A stretch of DNA of 64,000 nt from Stutzerimonas stutzeri (GTDB lineage Bacteria; Pseudomonadota; Gammaproteobacteria; Pseudomonadales; Pseudomonadaceae): contig NZ_JAMOHZ010000001.1 in assembly GCF_024448715.1 (NCBI RefSeq), positions 434,001 to 498,000 of the forward strand, written 5' to 3'. Below, one piece after another: positions 49,115 to 57,272 of the stretch. Made by a program: the position numbers and the translations under genes. The notes under the pieces are model-generated. The model saw only the letters and a list, made by a program, of their open reading frames with translations, was not told the DNA's origin and ran no database searches. How positions within the stretch are numbered: the first letter of the stretch is position 1; every line of letters starts with the position of its first letter.

Positions 49115-50083
49115 TCATTGGTGACCGCGCTCGCTTTCCATTCGTGCGGAAATGAAACGCAGCGCCTGATATAGCGCCTCGGTTTTCGGCATCGCAAAAC
49201 CGGCACTCTTGGCTGCAGCCAGCGGAGCAGCGTAGATGGCGTCGAGTTCCATCGGGCGGCCATGTGCATGGTCGTGGTACATGCTAGGCAGGTAGTTGGG
49301 CAGGTGATCGGTGGACATCATCATCCGGTCCACAAGCACGTCAGGCAGCGGATAGCCACAAGCCGACGCCGCTCCACAAGCTTCCAGCATGATCGCCTTT
49401 ACCAAGGCTCGACTGTCCAGATTAGCCATCAACGGCGCAGTGCCGGCGCCCAGCACGACCGAGAGACCGTTGTAAGGCATGTTCCACGCCAGTTTCTGCC
49501 AACGCGCCTGAGCCAGATTGGCGACTGCATTGGCGTCGACACCAGCCGCGCGGAACATCGCCACGCCTTCTTCGACCAGCGCCTGTTGTTGCTCCGGTAG
49601 TTTTGCCGAACCCGAGTGATAGCCAAGATTGACCCCACCAAGTGCTTGATGCTCGACGACACCCAGCGCCGAGCGGTGTGCGCAAATGAAACAGAGGCCG
49701 CCCAGCAAGTGGAGGTTTTCAGGCAGCATTTGGCGCAGGCCTTCTTCTATTCCAAGACCATTCTGCAATACCACTACCTTCGCACCATCCGCAGCCGCTT
49801 CAATGATTAATGGCGCAAGCTCCGAATTGTTGGTGCTTTTCGCTCCAACCAGCAGCCAATCACACTTGGGCATATCACTGGCGCTGCGATAGGCCTGCAC
49901 GGCGTCCAGATGCAACGAGCCGTGCACCGCACTGTTTACTTGCAGACCATGCTCCCGCACCGCCTCGTATTCACTGCGCAGCAAAAAATGAACGTCATAG
50001 CCGGCACGGGCGAGCATCGTGCCGTAAAAGCCTCCAATGGCACCGGTGCCGATGATTCCGATTCGTGGACTAGGTGCAGTCAT
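49115..50083 (-). CDS. 2-Dehydropantoate 2-reductase-like NADPH-dependent reductase
   Basis: Protein of 322 residues of the PanE/ApbA family. The Rossmann start GIIGTGAIGGFYGTMLARAG occupies about 8-27; the family's catalytic Lys lies in WQKLAWNMPYNGLSVVLG near 189-206, and an Asn/Ser pair follows near 245. PanE makes pantoate for CoA, but several paralogues have other 2-oxoacid substrates, so I give no symbol. It is a single gene with its own start after GAACC-type spacing. Confidence 0.85.
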   Translation of the reverse strand: MTAPSPRIGIIGTGAIGGFYGTMLARAGYDVHFLLRSEYEAVREHGLQVNSAVHGSLHLDAVQAYRSASDMPKCDWLLVGAKSTNNSELAPLIIEAAADGAKVVVLQNGLGIEEGLRQMLPENLHLLGGLCFICAHRSALGVVEHQALGGVNLGYHSGSAKLPEQQQALVEEGVAMFRAAGVDANAVANLAQARWQKLAWNMPYNGLSVVLGAGTAPLMANLDSRALVKAIMLEACGAASACGYPLPDVLVDRMMMSTDHLPNYLPSMYHDHAHGRPMELDAIYAAPLAAAKSAGFAMPKTEALYQALRFISARMESERGHQ

Positions 50084-50353
50084 GAAAGAACTCCAACTTC
50101 AGTTTAAGTAATACGCCATTGACCAGCGGACGCAAATCAACCTTATCAGCGTCCCGGAGTGCCGCCCAGTCGCTGTTATCAGTTGTTCCTTCGACGCCTG
50201 AGGTGTCGCTGATTAGCCCGTACGCCTTCAAGGTCATTGTCGAGGCGACGCAATACGCGATAAGGTTCCGCTTCCCCGTTGCGCCCCTTAAGCCCTGCTC
50301 CGCCGCACCGGGATGGCTGGCGGACGGCATCCGTGACCCTGACGAGTAACACG

Positions 50354-51430
50354 ATGGCTGATTTACCGATCGATGACCTTAACGTTTCCTCCAACGAGAC
50401 CCTGATTACGCCGGATCAGTTGAAGCGTGAAATCCCGCTTACCGCCTCCGCATTGAGGACCGTTTCGGAAGGACGCCAGGTGGTGCGCGACATTCTCGAC
50501 GGCAAGGATCATCGCCTGTTCGTCGTGGTAGGCCCCTGCTCGATTCATGATCTCAAGGCCGCACATGAATACGCCGAGCGCCTTAAAGGACTGGCCAGCA
50601 AGGTATCCGACAGCCTGTTTCTGGTGATGCGGGTTTATTTCGAGAAGCCACGGACCACGGTCGGCTGGAAAGGCCTGATCAACGACCCGTACATGGATGA
50701 CTCCTTCAAAATTCAAGACGGCCTGCACATCGGCCGAAAGCTGTTGCTAGATCTGGCTGAAATGGGCTTGCCGACGGCCACCGAAGCGCTCGATCCGATT
50801 TCACCACAATACCTGCAGGACCTGATCAGCTGGTCGGCGATCGGCGCACGCACCACTGAGTCCCAGACCCACCGCGAAATGGCGTCTGGTCTGTCTTCGG
50901 CGGTGGGTTTCAAGAACGGTACCGATGGCAGCCTGACCGTCGCGATCAATGCGCTGCAATCCGTGTCCAGCCCGCATCGTTTCCTCGGCATCAACCAGTC
51001 GGGTGGCGTCTCCATCGTCACCACTAAGGGCAACGCCTACGGCCATGTTGTGCTGCGTGGTGGCAATGGTAAGCCCAACTACGATTCGGTCAGCGTGGCT
51101 GTCTGCGAACAGGAACTGAACAAGGCCGGCATCAGCCCCAACATCATGGTCGACTGCAGCCACGCCAACTCCAATAAGGATCCAGCGCTACAACCGCTAG
51201 TCATGGATAACGTGGCCAATCAGATTCTCGAGGGCAACAACTCTATTGTCGGGTTGATGGTAGAAAGTCATCTAGGGTGGGGTAGCCAATCGATCCCCAA
51301 AGACCTGGCCGACCTCAAATATGGCGTATCGATCACCGATGCCTGTATCGATTGGGAAGCAACTGAGAAAGCCGTTCTTGGCATGCATGCCAAGCTGAAG
51401 GACATACTGCCCAAACGCGTCCGCAGCTAA
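50354..51430 (+). CDS. 3-Deoxy-7-phosphoheptulonate (DAHP) synthase, class I
   Basis: First enzyme of the shikimate pathway, joining PEP and erythrose 4-phosphate. 358 residues, of the AroF/AroG/AroH type. Motifs: LFVVVGPCSIHD (near 55-66), MRVYFEKPRTTVGWKG (near 93-108), SWSAIGARTTESQTHRE and MVDCSHANSNKDP with metal ligands Cys/His. Which amino acid inhibits it cannot be told from sequence alone. The ATG at 50354 gives the usual N-terminus; earlier in-frame codons are not conserved-looking. A terminator follows directly. Confidence 0.94.
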   Translation: MADLPIDDLNVSSNETLITPDQLKREIPLTASALRTVSEGRQVVRDILDGKDHRLFVVVGPCSIHDLKAAHEYAERLKGLASKVSDSLFLVMRVYFEKPRTTVGWKGLINDPYMDDSFKIQDGLHIGRKLLLDLAEMGLPTATEALDPISPQYLQDLISWSAIGARTTESQTHREMASGLSSAVGFKNGTDGSLTVAINALQSVSSPHRFLGINQSGGVSIVTTKGNAYGHVVLRGGNGKPNYDSVSVAVCEQELNKAGISPNIMVDCSHANSNKDPALQPLVMDNVANQILEGNNSIVGLMVESHLGWGSQSIPKDLADLKYGVSITDACIDWEATEKAVLGMHAKLKDILPKRVRS

Positions 51431-51434
51431 TGAG

Positions 51435-51459
51435 AAAACGCCGCTTGCCGGCGTTTTTT
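51435..51459 (+). terminator. DAHP synthase terminator
   Basis: AAAACGCCG-CTTGC-CGGCGTTTT with a T-run, 4 bases after the stop codon. It touches the end of the convergent acetyltransferase gene. Confidence 0.9.
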
Positions 51460-51748
51460 ATTCCTTATCAGATGTGTTCGCCGGGTTGCCCTGGCGCTCG
51501 ATATAACTCTCCACATACGAACAGGACGGAATCACCGTATAGCCTTCACGCGTGGCGTAATCCAACGCATGTTGGGTTAGCACCGCGGCAACGCCACGAC
51601 CGCGAAGAGCGTCAGGTACGAAGGTTCGGTAGATATCCAGGGTTTGCTTACCCAGATCGACATAAGCGAGATAAGCGCGATAACCATCCACGGTGGTCTC
51701 GAATTGATGGCCTGCCCGATCATGATGGATGGTCAGCTTGTCGCTCAT
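51458..51748 (-). CDS. Small GNAT-type N-acetyltransferase (YidJ/YjdJ-like)
   Basis: Short acetyltransferase-like protein of 96 residues. The acetyl-CoA binding turn appears as VPDALRGRGVAAVLTQHAL (near 44-62), and the family's conserved tail as IPSCSYVESYIERQ (near 73-86). Such mini-GNAT proteins (PF14542 type) have unknown substrates. Confidence 0.88.
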   Translation of the reverse strand: MSDKLTIHHDRAGHQFETTVDGYRAYLAYVDLGKQTLDIYRTFVPDALRGRGVAAVLTQHALDYATREGYTVIPSCSYVESYIERQGNPANTSDKE

Positions 51749-52174
51749 CTCGCCTCCTCTGCAGGCTCGCCCTGCCCTGTCATCGCCTTGAGGTCATGCG
51801 AAGTCCGCACCCCCTCGTTTCTTATTAGTTGGACAGCGCATGCTACCGCCATGCAAGACATGGCTACAAATGCTTTGAAGTTTTGCACTGCGGCGCAGCC
51901 AACGCTGTCGACGATACATTACTCAGTTGCGGGCGCGTTTAGAAAAGTGCAACTTTTTGGCCCCGACATCGGTCCATGTAACGAGTGCAACGGCTGGCTC
52001 TGATTGTTTTTCAACCAACTTAGCCAGGTGCGTGCCGAAAAAGAAATGAGCTTGCAGAAAAATTGTAGTAGCCGCTGCTTGCCTCCGTTTACTTAGCGCA
52101 ACTTATCGGTAGTATGTGCGCGCCAACTTTCCATAACGGAAGTTGCCATGGATTTCATCCTTAAGGGGAACACG
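51749..52174. other. Intergenic region upstream of oprI
   Basis: 426 bases without a coding frame I would defend. It should carry the strong oprI promoter close to its right end; the leader before the oprI start includes AAGGGG as ribosome binding site. No hairpin or repeat stands out. Confidence 0.5.
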
Positions 52175-52429
52175 ATGAACAACGTTCTGAAATTTTCTGC
52201 TCTGGCTTTCGCCGCAGTTCTGGCTACTGGTTGCAGCAACAGCATGACCAAAGAAAGCGAAGCCCGTCTGACCGCGACTGAAGACGCCGCTGCCCGTGCT
52301 CAGGCTCGTGCCGACGAAGCGTACAGCAAGGCCGACGAGGCTATGCAAGCGGCTCAGAAGGCTCAGCAGACTGCTGATGAAGCCAACGAGCGTGCACTGC
52401 GTATGCTGGAACGCGCCAGCCGCAAGTAA
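52175..52429 (+). CDS. oprI: Major outer-membrane lipoprotein OprI (Lpp homologue)
   Basis: Braun-type lipoprotein of 84 residues. The lipobox VLATGC ends at Cys20; the mature part is an alanine-rich coiled coil with heptads ([20 protein letters not shown]) and the C-terminal LERASRK, whose terminal Lys can be linked to peptidoglycan. The ATG at 52175 is 9 codons inside a longer frame and has AAGGGG upstream. A strong terminator follows 11 bases after the stop. Confidence 0.96.
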   Translation: MNNVLKFSALAFAAVLATGCSNSMTKESEARLTATEDAAARAQARADEAYSKADEAMQAAQKAQQTADEANERALRMLERASRK

Positions 52430-52440
52430 AGCTTCAGGCG

Positions 52441-52474
52441 AAAAAAAGCCGACCTGCAACAGGTCGGCTTTTTT
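52441..52474. terminator. oprI terminator
   Basis: AAAGCCGACCTG-CAA-CAGGTCGGCTTT with flanking A and T runs, 11 bases after the stop. It is typical for a very highly expressed gene. Confidence 0.93.
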
Positions 52475-52514
52475 ATGGGCTACCGATTAACAACCACCCG
52501 ACAATTCACGCAAT

Positions 52515-53480
52515 TCAGAATATCGGCTCTTCGTGGCTACTGGCCAACGCCTGTCCCTGTTCGGCGATCTGAATTGGCAAGCCATCTTCACCTGCGACGA
52601 TTTCGCGAACCATCTCCCAATCCAATTGCAGCGCACCAGCGGCCTCGTCACGCTTCAGCAGCGTGTTGATTACCACCGCGTGCTTGTCCATGAGAGTCAT
52701 ATGCCCGTCCTCGTCTTCCAGCGGCGTATGAGCCTCCAGATACACCTTGCCCTGACTAACACCGAACTTGTACGGCTCATCAATGATCCGCACCTGGGTT
52801 CCGACCTTGACCAACCCCGCCAGCTCGAGAACATTGTGATTGAGCATGCGGAAACAACCGTGGCTAACACGCATGCCGATGCCGAATTTCTTATTCGAAC
52901 CATGGATGAGATATCCCGGCAGCGCCAGGCTCATCTTGTACGGCCCCAGCGGGTTATCCGGCCCTGGCGGAACGACCTTCGGCAGCGGATCGCCCTCGGC
53001 GGCATGCTCATCTCGAATCGACTGCGGCGGATACCAGGCCGGATTGCTGGTCATGGCCGAAATACGGGTCGCGCCCACCGGTGACCCCCAACCTTCGCGA
53101 CCTATTCCTAGCGGGAAGGTATGAACCACACCCTTGCCCTCCGGGTAGTAATACAGACGGTACTCAGCGAGATTGATCACGATGCCTTCACGCGGTCCCG
53201 GTGGCAGAATGAAACGCGTCGGCAAAATGATGTCGGTACCCTCGCCCGGCAGCCAGGGATCCACGCCCGGATTAGCCGCGATGAGTTCCAGGTAGCCAAG
53301 GTCATGCGTCTCGCCTAACGCTGCGAAAGTGTCCTCGTACTTGGCCTTGATCACCTGAATCTGGCCGACCACGTCTTCACCTTCCGGAGGTAACGGCAAC
53401 TCAAGAGCCGCGCACTGCCCGGCCAACAGTAAAGCAGCGAATGAAATACAGGAGGCGACTGCAGACGCGCGCGAGAGCAT
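52515..53480 (-). CDS. L,D-transpeptidase (YkuD domain)
   Basis: Periplasmic enzyme of 321 residues. A signal peptide (about 1-24, cleavage near CAA-LELP) precedes an N-terminal region with a LysM-like LGYLELIAANPGVDPWLP segment. The YkuD catalytic domain ends in the motif HGSNKKFGIGMRVSHGCFRM, with active-site His and Cys near 190-210. Family members cross-link peptidoglycan or attach OprI/Lpp; the neighbouring oprI gene makes the latter an attractive but unproven role. Confidence 0.92.
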   Translation of the reverse strand: MLSRASAVASCISFAALLLAGQCAALELPLPPEGEDVVGQIQVIKAKYEDTFAALGETHDLGYLELIAANPGVDPWLPGEGTDIILPTRFILPPGPREGIVINLAEYRLYYYPEGKGVVHTFPLGIGREGWGSPVGATRISAMTSNPAWYPPQSIRDEHAAEGDPLPKVVPPGPDNPLGPYKMSLALPGYLIHGSNKKFGIGMRVSHGCFRMLNHNVLELAGLVKVGTQVRIIDEPYKFGVSQGKVYLEAHTPLEDEDGHMTLMDKHAVVINTLLKRDEAAGALQLDWEMVREIVAGEDGLPIQIAEQGQALASSHEEPIF

Positions 53481-53550
53481 TCAGGGTTTCCTTGGGAATG
53501 GGTGATCGGTGTTGCTATCGATTGTACTCGAAGGGGCAGCGGCCGCCGAG

Positions 53551-53832
53551 TTACCAGGCGCTGATGGCAGACGGAAGGCCTTTGCGCTGCGCGCTGAGCA
53601 CCTCACGGCATGCCGTGCAAAGTCGCCGATCCTTGAGCACCGAGCGCTCCAGATCTTGCCAGTGCGGTTGCGCAGGCAAGAAACCGCCGCAAAGCGTGCG
53701 ATCGACCCGGCCGCTCAATTCCAGTTGCCGCAGCGCCAGATGCAGCCGGTTCTCGCGGCAAGCAAACAGGTCGAACTGCTCGTCCGGAACGATGAGGCGA
53801 TAGGCAAATAGGGTCCAGGCTGGGCGCGGCAT
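53551..53832 (-). CDS. Small conserved-looking hypothetical protein
   Basis: 93-residue protein starting MPRPAWTLFAYRLIVPDEQFD at an ATG with GGAG upstream. It has three cysteines in TLCGGF and RRLCTACRE, the last two forming a CxxC that could bind a metal. I remember similar hypothetical proteins in other pseudomonads but no function. It lies between the L,D-transpeptidase and the stranded arylesterase end. Confidence 0.65.
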   Translation of the reverse strand: MPRPAWTLFAYRLIVPDEQFDLFACRENRLHLALRQLELSGRVDRTLCGGFLPAQPHWQDLERSVLKDRRLCTACREVLSAQRKGLPSAISAW

Positions 53833-53876
53833 CTGAGGCTCCGATCGAAGGGCGCGACAGTAGCCGCGCGTAGACC

Positions 53877-54164
53877 TCAAAGCAAGGGTTCGAGCGCCAC
53901 CCAGGCGTTGTCCAGCAGCCGTTGCTGCGCGCCGGCCACGGGATGTACGCCATCGGATTGCATCATTCCGGCAACCCCTCCTATACCTTCGAGAAAAAAC
54001 GGTACGTAGGGCAGCTCCTTTTCCTCTGCAAGCGAATCGAACGCGTTGGCGAACGCAGTCGTGTAGCGCTGCCCCAGGTTCGGCGGCAAACGCATGCCGA
54101 GCAGCAGAACCTGGGCACCTGCCTGGCGCGACTGCTCAACCATCGCCGCAAGATTCTGTTTCAA
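53877..54164 (-). pseudogene. Stranded 3' end of an arylesterase gene (tesA-like), cut off by element integration
   Basis: The frame encodes the last 95 residues of a GDSL/SGNH esterase, including the catalytic Asp-x-x-His as SDGVHP. It has no proper start; it runs out of the 31-bp attachment repeat at 54135-54165. A 64% identical version of the same 95 residues is at 63706-63993, joined to the rest of the gene. The left copy is therefore the original chromosomal 3' end, displaced by the integrated element, and is probably not expressed. Confidence 0.85.
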
Positions 54165-54165
54165 T
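54135..54165. repeat. attL: left 31-bp direct repeat
   Basis: Starts CTCAACCATCGCC and ends TTCTGTTTCAAT; identical to 63964-63994. It lies inside the arylesterase coding sequence, covering codons for about QLKQNLAAMVE on the minus strand. Confidence 0.93.
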
Positions 54166-54211
54166 CTGAAGGATAGAGGCGAGACCCAGTAACCACAAGG
54201 GTTTCAGCCAA

Positions 54212-55681
54212 ATGAATGCTCAAGCTGCACCGTCAATTGTTAGAAATGTGTTAGAAGTTCCGCTCGCCAAGCCGTGGCACTATCGCCGCTCAGGTACGTA
54301 CTATCTCAGGGTCCGACCGCTTAGCCTCAAGGGCTCCTGTACGCTATCCCTACGCTCCACTGATAGACCGACCGCGATGACCACCAGCAAACAGCTCCTA
54401 TCGACACTCAGGGCCTTCCACCTTGACAACCCAGAGGCAACCTGGGAGGAACTCCGCGACCACCTCAGGGCTACCGCTGAGGACCTTCTGGCATCCCCAA
54501 CTGATTGGGAACTGCTCGACACGATGGGGCTCGTCTACTCAGATATGCGCGAGGACCTCCATAAGTTTGCGCGCACTGCCCCACTTACCGCTCCTCAAGC
54601 GAAAGCCGTGGAGATAAGCAGGCGGATCATGCACGAAGCGGAGAGACGTATTGACGGACACCCTAAAGGCCTCGCATCAATCATAGACGAGCTCGATCAC
54701 GATTCTGCTTCTGATAGAGAAAGACTCGCTTCTGCCTCCCTATCTGTAAGTCCACCTCAGGGACTCCCAGCGACCATTGAGGAACCCAAGCCCCTATCGT
54801 GGGAAGACCTGTCGGACAGCTACATGACTGAACACTCGGTCAATGTGAAGGTTTCCACGCTGGGAGCCCTTCGGACGGCTCATACGGTCATTGGAAGGGC
54901 CTTTGAGGCTGTCGGCGTCTCAGACCTAAGCAAGCACAAGCGGGAAGACCTAATAGCCGTGCGGACGAACCTGCTGGAATCCCGCAAGCCGTCCACCGTG
55001 AACAACCTGCTCGCCACCCTCTCGACAGTCCTAAAGTGGGCTGAGGCGAATGACCTGATCAAGAAGGCGTATACAACCAAGCTCAAGCTCACAAAGTCCA
55101 CCACGAGCGAACGAGAGGGTTTCACTGAGTCCCAGGTAGCGAAAGCCATGAGTCATGCCAATGGGCTCCCTTCAACCTCGTGGCAACGCTGGGGCCTGTC
55201 TCTACTGGCTATCACTGGGGCTCGTGTGGGGGAAATCGCACAGCTCACCAAGGAAGATATCAAGCAGGTCGATGGCTGCTGGTGTATCGACATCAACGAG
55301 AGGGGCTCCAAGAGCCTAAAGAATAGCTACAGCTCGCGTCTGGTCCCGCTGATCGACGGGGCCTTGGGGTTTGACCTGACGGCTTTTCTTGAAGCAATCA
55401 AAGCGGGGGCTTTGCCATCTGACAATGGCATCAACCCGATGAACGCCAGCCGTGGTCTCGGCGCACTCCTCAGGGAGGCGCTTGGGGAGAATCGAGCAGA
55501 GAACCAGACGCTCCACTCCTTGCGTCATTCGATGGCCTCCAGGCTCCAGTCGAAAGGGACACCTCTGCCCTTCGCTCAGGCGATCCTTGGTCATGCGTCA
55601 GGGGCTATTTCATACGATGCCTATGGCAACAGCATCCCGATAAAGGCGCTCGCTGAGGTGCTGGAGGACATCTACTGTTGA
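54212..55681 (+). CDS. Tyrosine recombinase (phage-type integrase)
   Basis: Site-specific recombinase of 489 residues, transcribed away from attL into the element. The catalytic domain occupies about 290-485: first Arg in ITGARVGEIAQL (near 331), the HSLRH box (near 428-432), the third-box His in LGHAS (near 452), and the nucleophile Tyr in ISYDAYGNS (near 460-466). The N-terminal half has an arm-binding-type start (YRRSGTYYLRVRP) and a core-binding SAM-like region (near 190-280). Two TGTTAGAA motifs lie in its first codons and two similar ones near attR, which may be its arm sites. Confidence 0.93.
   Translation: MNAQAAPSIVRNVLEVPLAKPWHYRRSGTYYLRVRPLSLKGSCTLSLRSTDRPTAMTTSKQLLSTLRAFHLDNPEATWEELRDHLRATAEDLLASPTDWELLDTMGLVYSDMREDLHKFARTAPLTAPQAKAVEISRRIMHEAERRIDGHPKGLASIIDELDHDSASDRERLASASLSVSPPQGLPATIEEPKPLSWEDLSDSYMTEHSVNVKVSTLGALRTAHTVIGRAFEAVGVSDLSKHKREDLIAVRTNLLESRKPSTVNNLLATLSTVLKWAEANDLIKKAYTTKLKLTKSTTSEREGFTESQVAKAMSHANGLPSTSWQRWGLSLLAITGARVGEIAQLTKEDIKQVDGCWCIDINERGSKSLKNSYSSRLVPLIDGALGFDLTAFLEAIKAGALPSDNGINPMNASRGLGALLREALGENRAENQTLHSLRHSMASRLQSKGTPLPFAQAILGHASGAISYDAYGNSIPIKALAEVLEDIYC
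54238..54256 (+). promoter_or_regulatory. Left putative integrase arm-type sites
   Basis: TGTTAGAA occurs at 54238-54245 and again at 54249-54256. Related copies lie near the right end at 63621 and 63643. Their position inside both ends of the element suggests integrase arm-binding sites. Confidence 0.45.
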
Positions 55682-55769
55682 ACGGTAGACACGCTGGGGC
55701 CCTTGGTCTTTTGGGTCGAACGGACTGATGGCATACTGACACCATCGTTACGCCATAGATGGACCTTGT

Positions 55770-56147
55770 ATGCGCTCTTTAGCTATTAGCCTCACCTTGT
55801 TGGCCTTATCTGGCTGCTCGTCCTACTCATCAAATTTGCAGGTGGGTAACGGTCAGTCGTACCTGAGCTTGAAGGATCAGCGCGAAGCGGTGCGCTTGGT
55901 GAAAGTCTACGATGCTCTGCCCAGCGGCGCGGAAGTCCTGGGTGAGGTTTCGGCGGGACGTTGCCATCGGAGCTTTGTAGAGCAAGCTCCAAGCGAAGCC
56001 ACTGTTATTACCGACCTGAAAGTAGCGGCGTATGCCCAAGGCGCAGATGGAATAACCAGCATCAACGTGTCCAAGGATTCCGGCTTAAACCGTAACTGTT
56101 GGTATGTTCTTGGAGGCAGAGCGACGGCATTTATGTTGAAACAGTAG
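55770..56147 (+). CDS. Small lipoprotein with RcsF-like pattern
   Basis: Lipoprotein of 125 residues: signal peptide with lipobox LALSGC (Cys16), then a compact domain. The pattern VYDALPSGAEVLGEVSAGRC ... ADGITSINV ... RNCWYVLGGRATAF recalls RcsF-like outer-membrane lipoproteins (two Cys, a glycine-rich strand and a final G.A strand), but I would not call it a homologue without a profile search. It has no phage-type promoter nearby and probably is expressed from the host side in the lysogen-like state; lipoproteins in this position often block superinfecting phages. Confidence 0.7.
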   Translation: MRSLAISLTLLALSGCSSYSSNLQVGNGQSYLSLKDQREAVRLVKVYDALPSGAEVLGEVSAGRCHRSFVEQAPSEATVITDLKVAAYAQGADGITSINVSKDSGLNRNCWYVLGGRATAFMLKQ

Positions 56148-56322
56148 ACAACGGCGAAATATAGTGGCTATATGCTACCCTCGCTCGGTGTGACTCACTG
56201 CTTCCGTAGTACCACACCGAGAGTTCCCAAAGGGAACCCAGGTCCACCCAAGGGCTTGGCACCAACGTAATGCAACGCAACGTAAAGCAATTTCCTAATG
56301 TCGTTCTATAGGAGCTTTACCT
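56148..56322 (+). promoter_or_regulatory. Structured leader upstream of the 192-residue gene
   Basis: Three hairpins can form: CTCGGTGTG (56184-56192) with CACACCGAG (56213-56221); GTTCCC (56223-56228) with GGGAAC (56232-56237); and GTAAAGC (56282-56288) with GCTTTAC (56314-56320), the last touching the AGGAG ribosome site at 56310-56314. No CCTCACT promoter core is present here. Confidence 0.45.
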
Positions 56323-56901
56323 ATGCCTGCTGCAAACATTGGTATCCCGCTGTCCTCTCAAAGCCGTCTCCGTGCCGCCTTAGTGCCTCGTTTCGTTGAG
56401 CACTTCGGTAACTGGCTGTCCGACCAGAAAGCGTTAGGCCCTGGGGCGCACGAAGCACTCTCCTACCTCGAAAAGTTCGACCCTCAATCGACCGCTACCG
56501 ATACGGTTAACTTCACCATGGGCTGGTTCCGGCCAGACTTCAGGCCAACGCCAATCGCGGAGCTTGCTGATTTTCTTGGCGGTTTCTCCCTGGAGTTGTC
56601 TAATTGCCCACGCATCGCTGATGAGGACGAGTTCCACAGATGTTCGCGTCTGGTAGGAACGACCTTAATCACAATGCTCGCAGACTCTACCGGGATCATC
56701 ACGGTTCGGCAGGATGGGACCGACTGCGGCTCCTTCGCGTTGAACCCTAAGACCACGAGTCGAGCGCCAGTGAGACATCCGCCAGCTCGGCGTCTTCGAG
56801 ATGATGCTGCGGAGGGCTCACCCCGTACCGAAAGGATGCTTAGGGCTCTCCGCGACATGCGAGACCTTCGGGAGCGTCGGCAGCTCCGAGCGGCTTGGTG
56901 A
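56323..56901 (+). CDS. Unknown protein, first of a translationally coupled pair
   Basis: 192 residues; not recognised. The first 135 residues look like a folded alpha/beta domain (aromatic-rich FVEHFGNWLSDQ and NFTMGWFRPDFRPTPIAELADFLGGF). The C-terminal 50 are very rich in Arg (RHPPARRLRDDAAEGSPRT, LRDMRDLRERRQLRAAW) and may bind nucleic acid. It has a good ribosome site (AGGAG, 8 bases before ATG). The stop TGA shares a base with the start of the next gene. Confidence 0.65.
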   Translation: MPAANIGIPLSSQSRLRAALVPRFVEHFGNWLSDQKALGPGAHEALSYLEKFDPQSTATDTVNFTMGWFRPDFRPTPIAELADFLGGFSLELSNCPRIADEDEFHRCSRLVGTTLITMLADSTGIITVRQDGTDCGSFALNPKTTSRAPVRHPPARRLRDDAAEGSPRTERMLRALRDMRDLRERRQLRAAW

Positions 56902-57179
56902 TGGGTTGTGATATGCGAGAAATTGTTGAGGAGCTTCGAGGCATCCGAGAGCATCTCGCTGGCCTCCACGCGGCGGCTAAAAAGCGCTCGGCTTACCATT
57001 TATACGGCAGGCTTGATGGAAAACGGACGCTGGTGGAGATGCACCAGCAAGAGTTCGACAAGCAAGCTCTACGCTGGAAAGTTCTTCAGGGAATGACCCA
57101 AGAGGAATTCGATAACTTAACCATCCGTACGCTGGAAAGGCTAACCAGCAGGACACGCCGGGAGCCACCTCAAGAGTAG
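56901..57179 (+). CDS. Unknown small protein, second of the coupled pair
   Basis: 92 residues from the ATG at 56901, whose first base is the last base of the upstream stop (TGATG). Not recognised. It is mostly helical and charged (IVEELRGIREHLAGLHAAAKK), with WKVLQGMTQEEFDNLTIRTLERL as a possible interaction helix, and no membrane segment. An ATG four codons later is an alternative start. It is followed by phage-type promoter 1. Confidence 0.6.
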   Translation: MGCDMREIVEELRGIREHLAGLHAAAKKRSAYHLYGRLDGKRTLVEMHQQEFDKQALRWKVLQGMTQEEFDNLTIRTLERLTSRTRREPPQE

Positions 57180-57229
57180 AAACGCTCGGCCTCGTCGGAC
57201 TGCTGAGCGCATTCAGTTATGCAGACGGC

Positions 57230-57252
57230 CAAAAGTCCTCACTGAAAGACAC
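57230..57252 (+). promoter_or_regulatory. T3/T7-like phage RNA polymerase promoter 1
   Basis: The segment CAAAAGTCCTCACTGAAAGA shares GCCAAAAGTCCTCACT with two other sites in the element and has the T7/T3 core CTCACT at -9 to -4. By alignment to T7 promoters the first transcribed base would be 57247. It stands 26 bases before the start of the gp16-like gene. Confidence 0.7.
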
Positions 57253-57265
57253 CAACTCAGTGAGG
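57237..57265 (+). promoter_or_regulatory. Hairpin that can hide the ribosome site of the gp16-like gene
   Basis: CCTCACTGA (57237-57245) is perfectly complementary to TCAGTGAGG (57257-57265), and the latter contains the GAGG ribosome site for the ATG at 57273. The left arm is part of promoter 1 and lies upstream of its predicted start (57247). Only transcripts from further upstream contain both arms. Confidence 0.6.
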
Positions 57266-57272
57266 TAACCAA

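Noticed and set aside
53877-54164. A stand-alone small gene starting at the codon in attL
   Set aside because: The apparent start is an internal TTG of the esterase (…Q-L-K-Q-N…), and the frame is only the C-terminal piece of a larger protein.
56191-56200. TGACTCACTG as a fourth T7-like promoter
   Set aside because: Only GACTCACT matches T7; the flanking AAAAGTC and AAAGGAG parts shared by the other three sites are absent, and the sequence is better explained as the loop of a hairpin.
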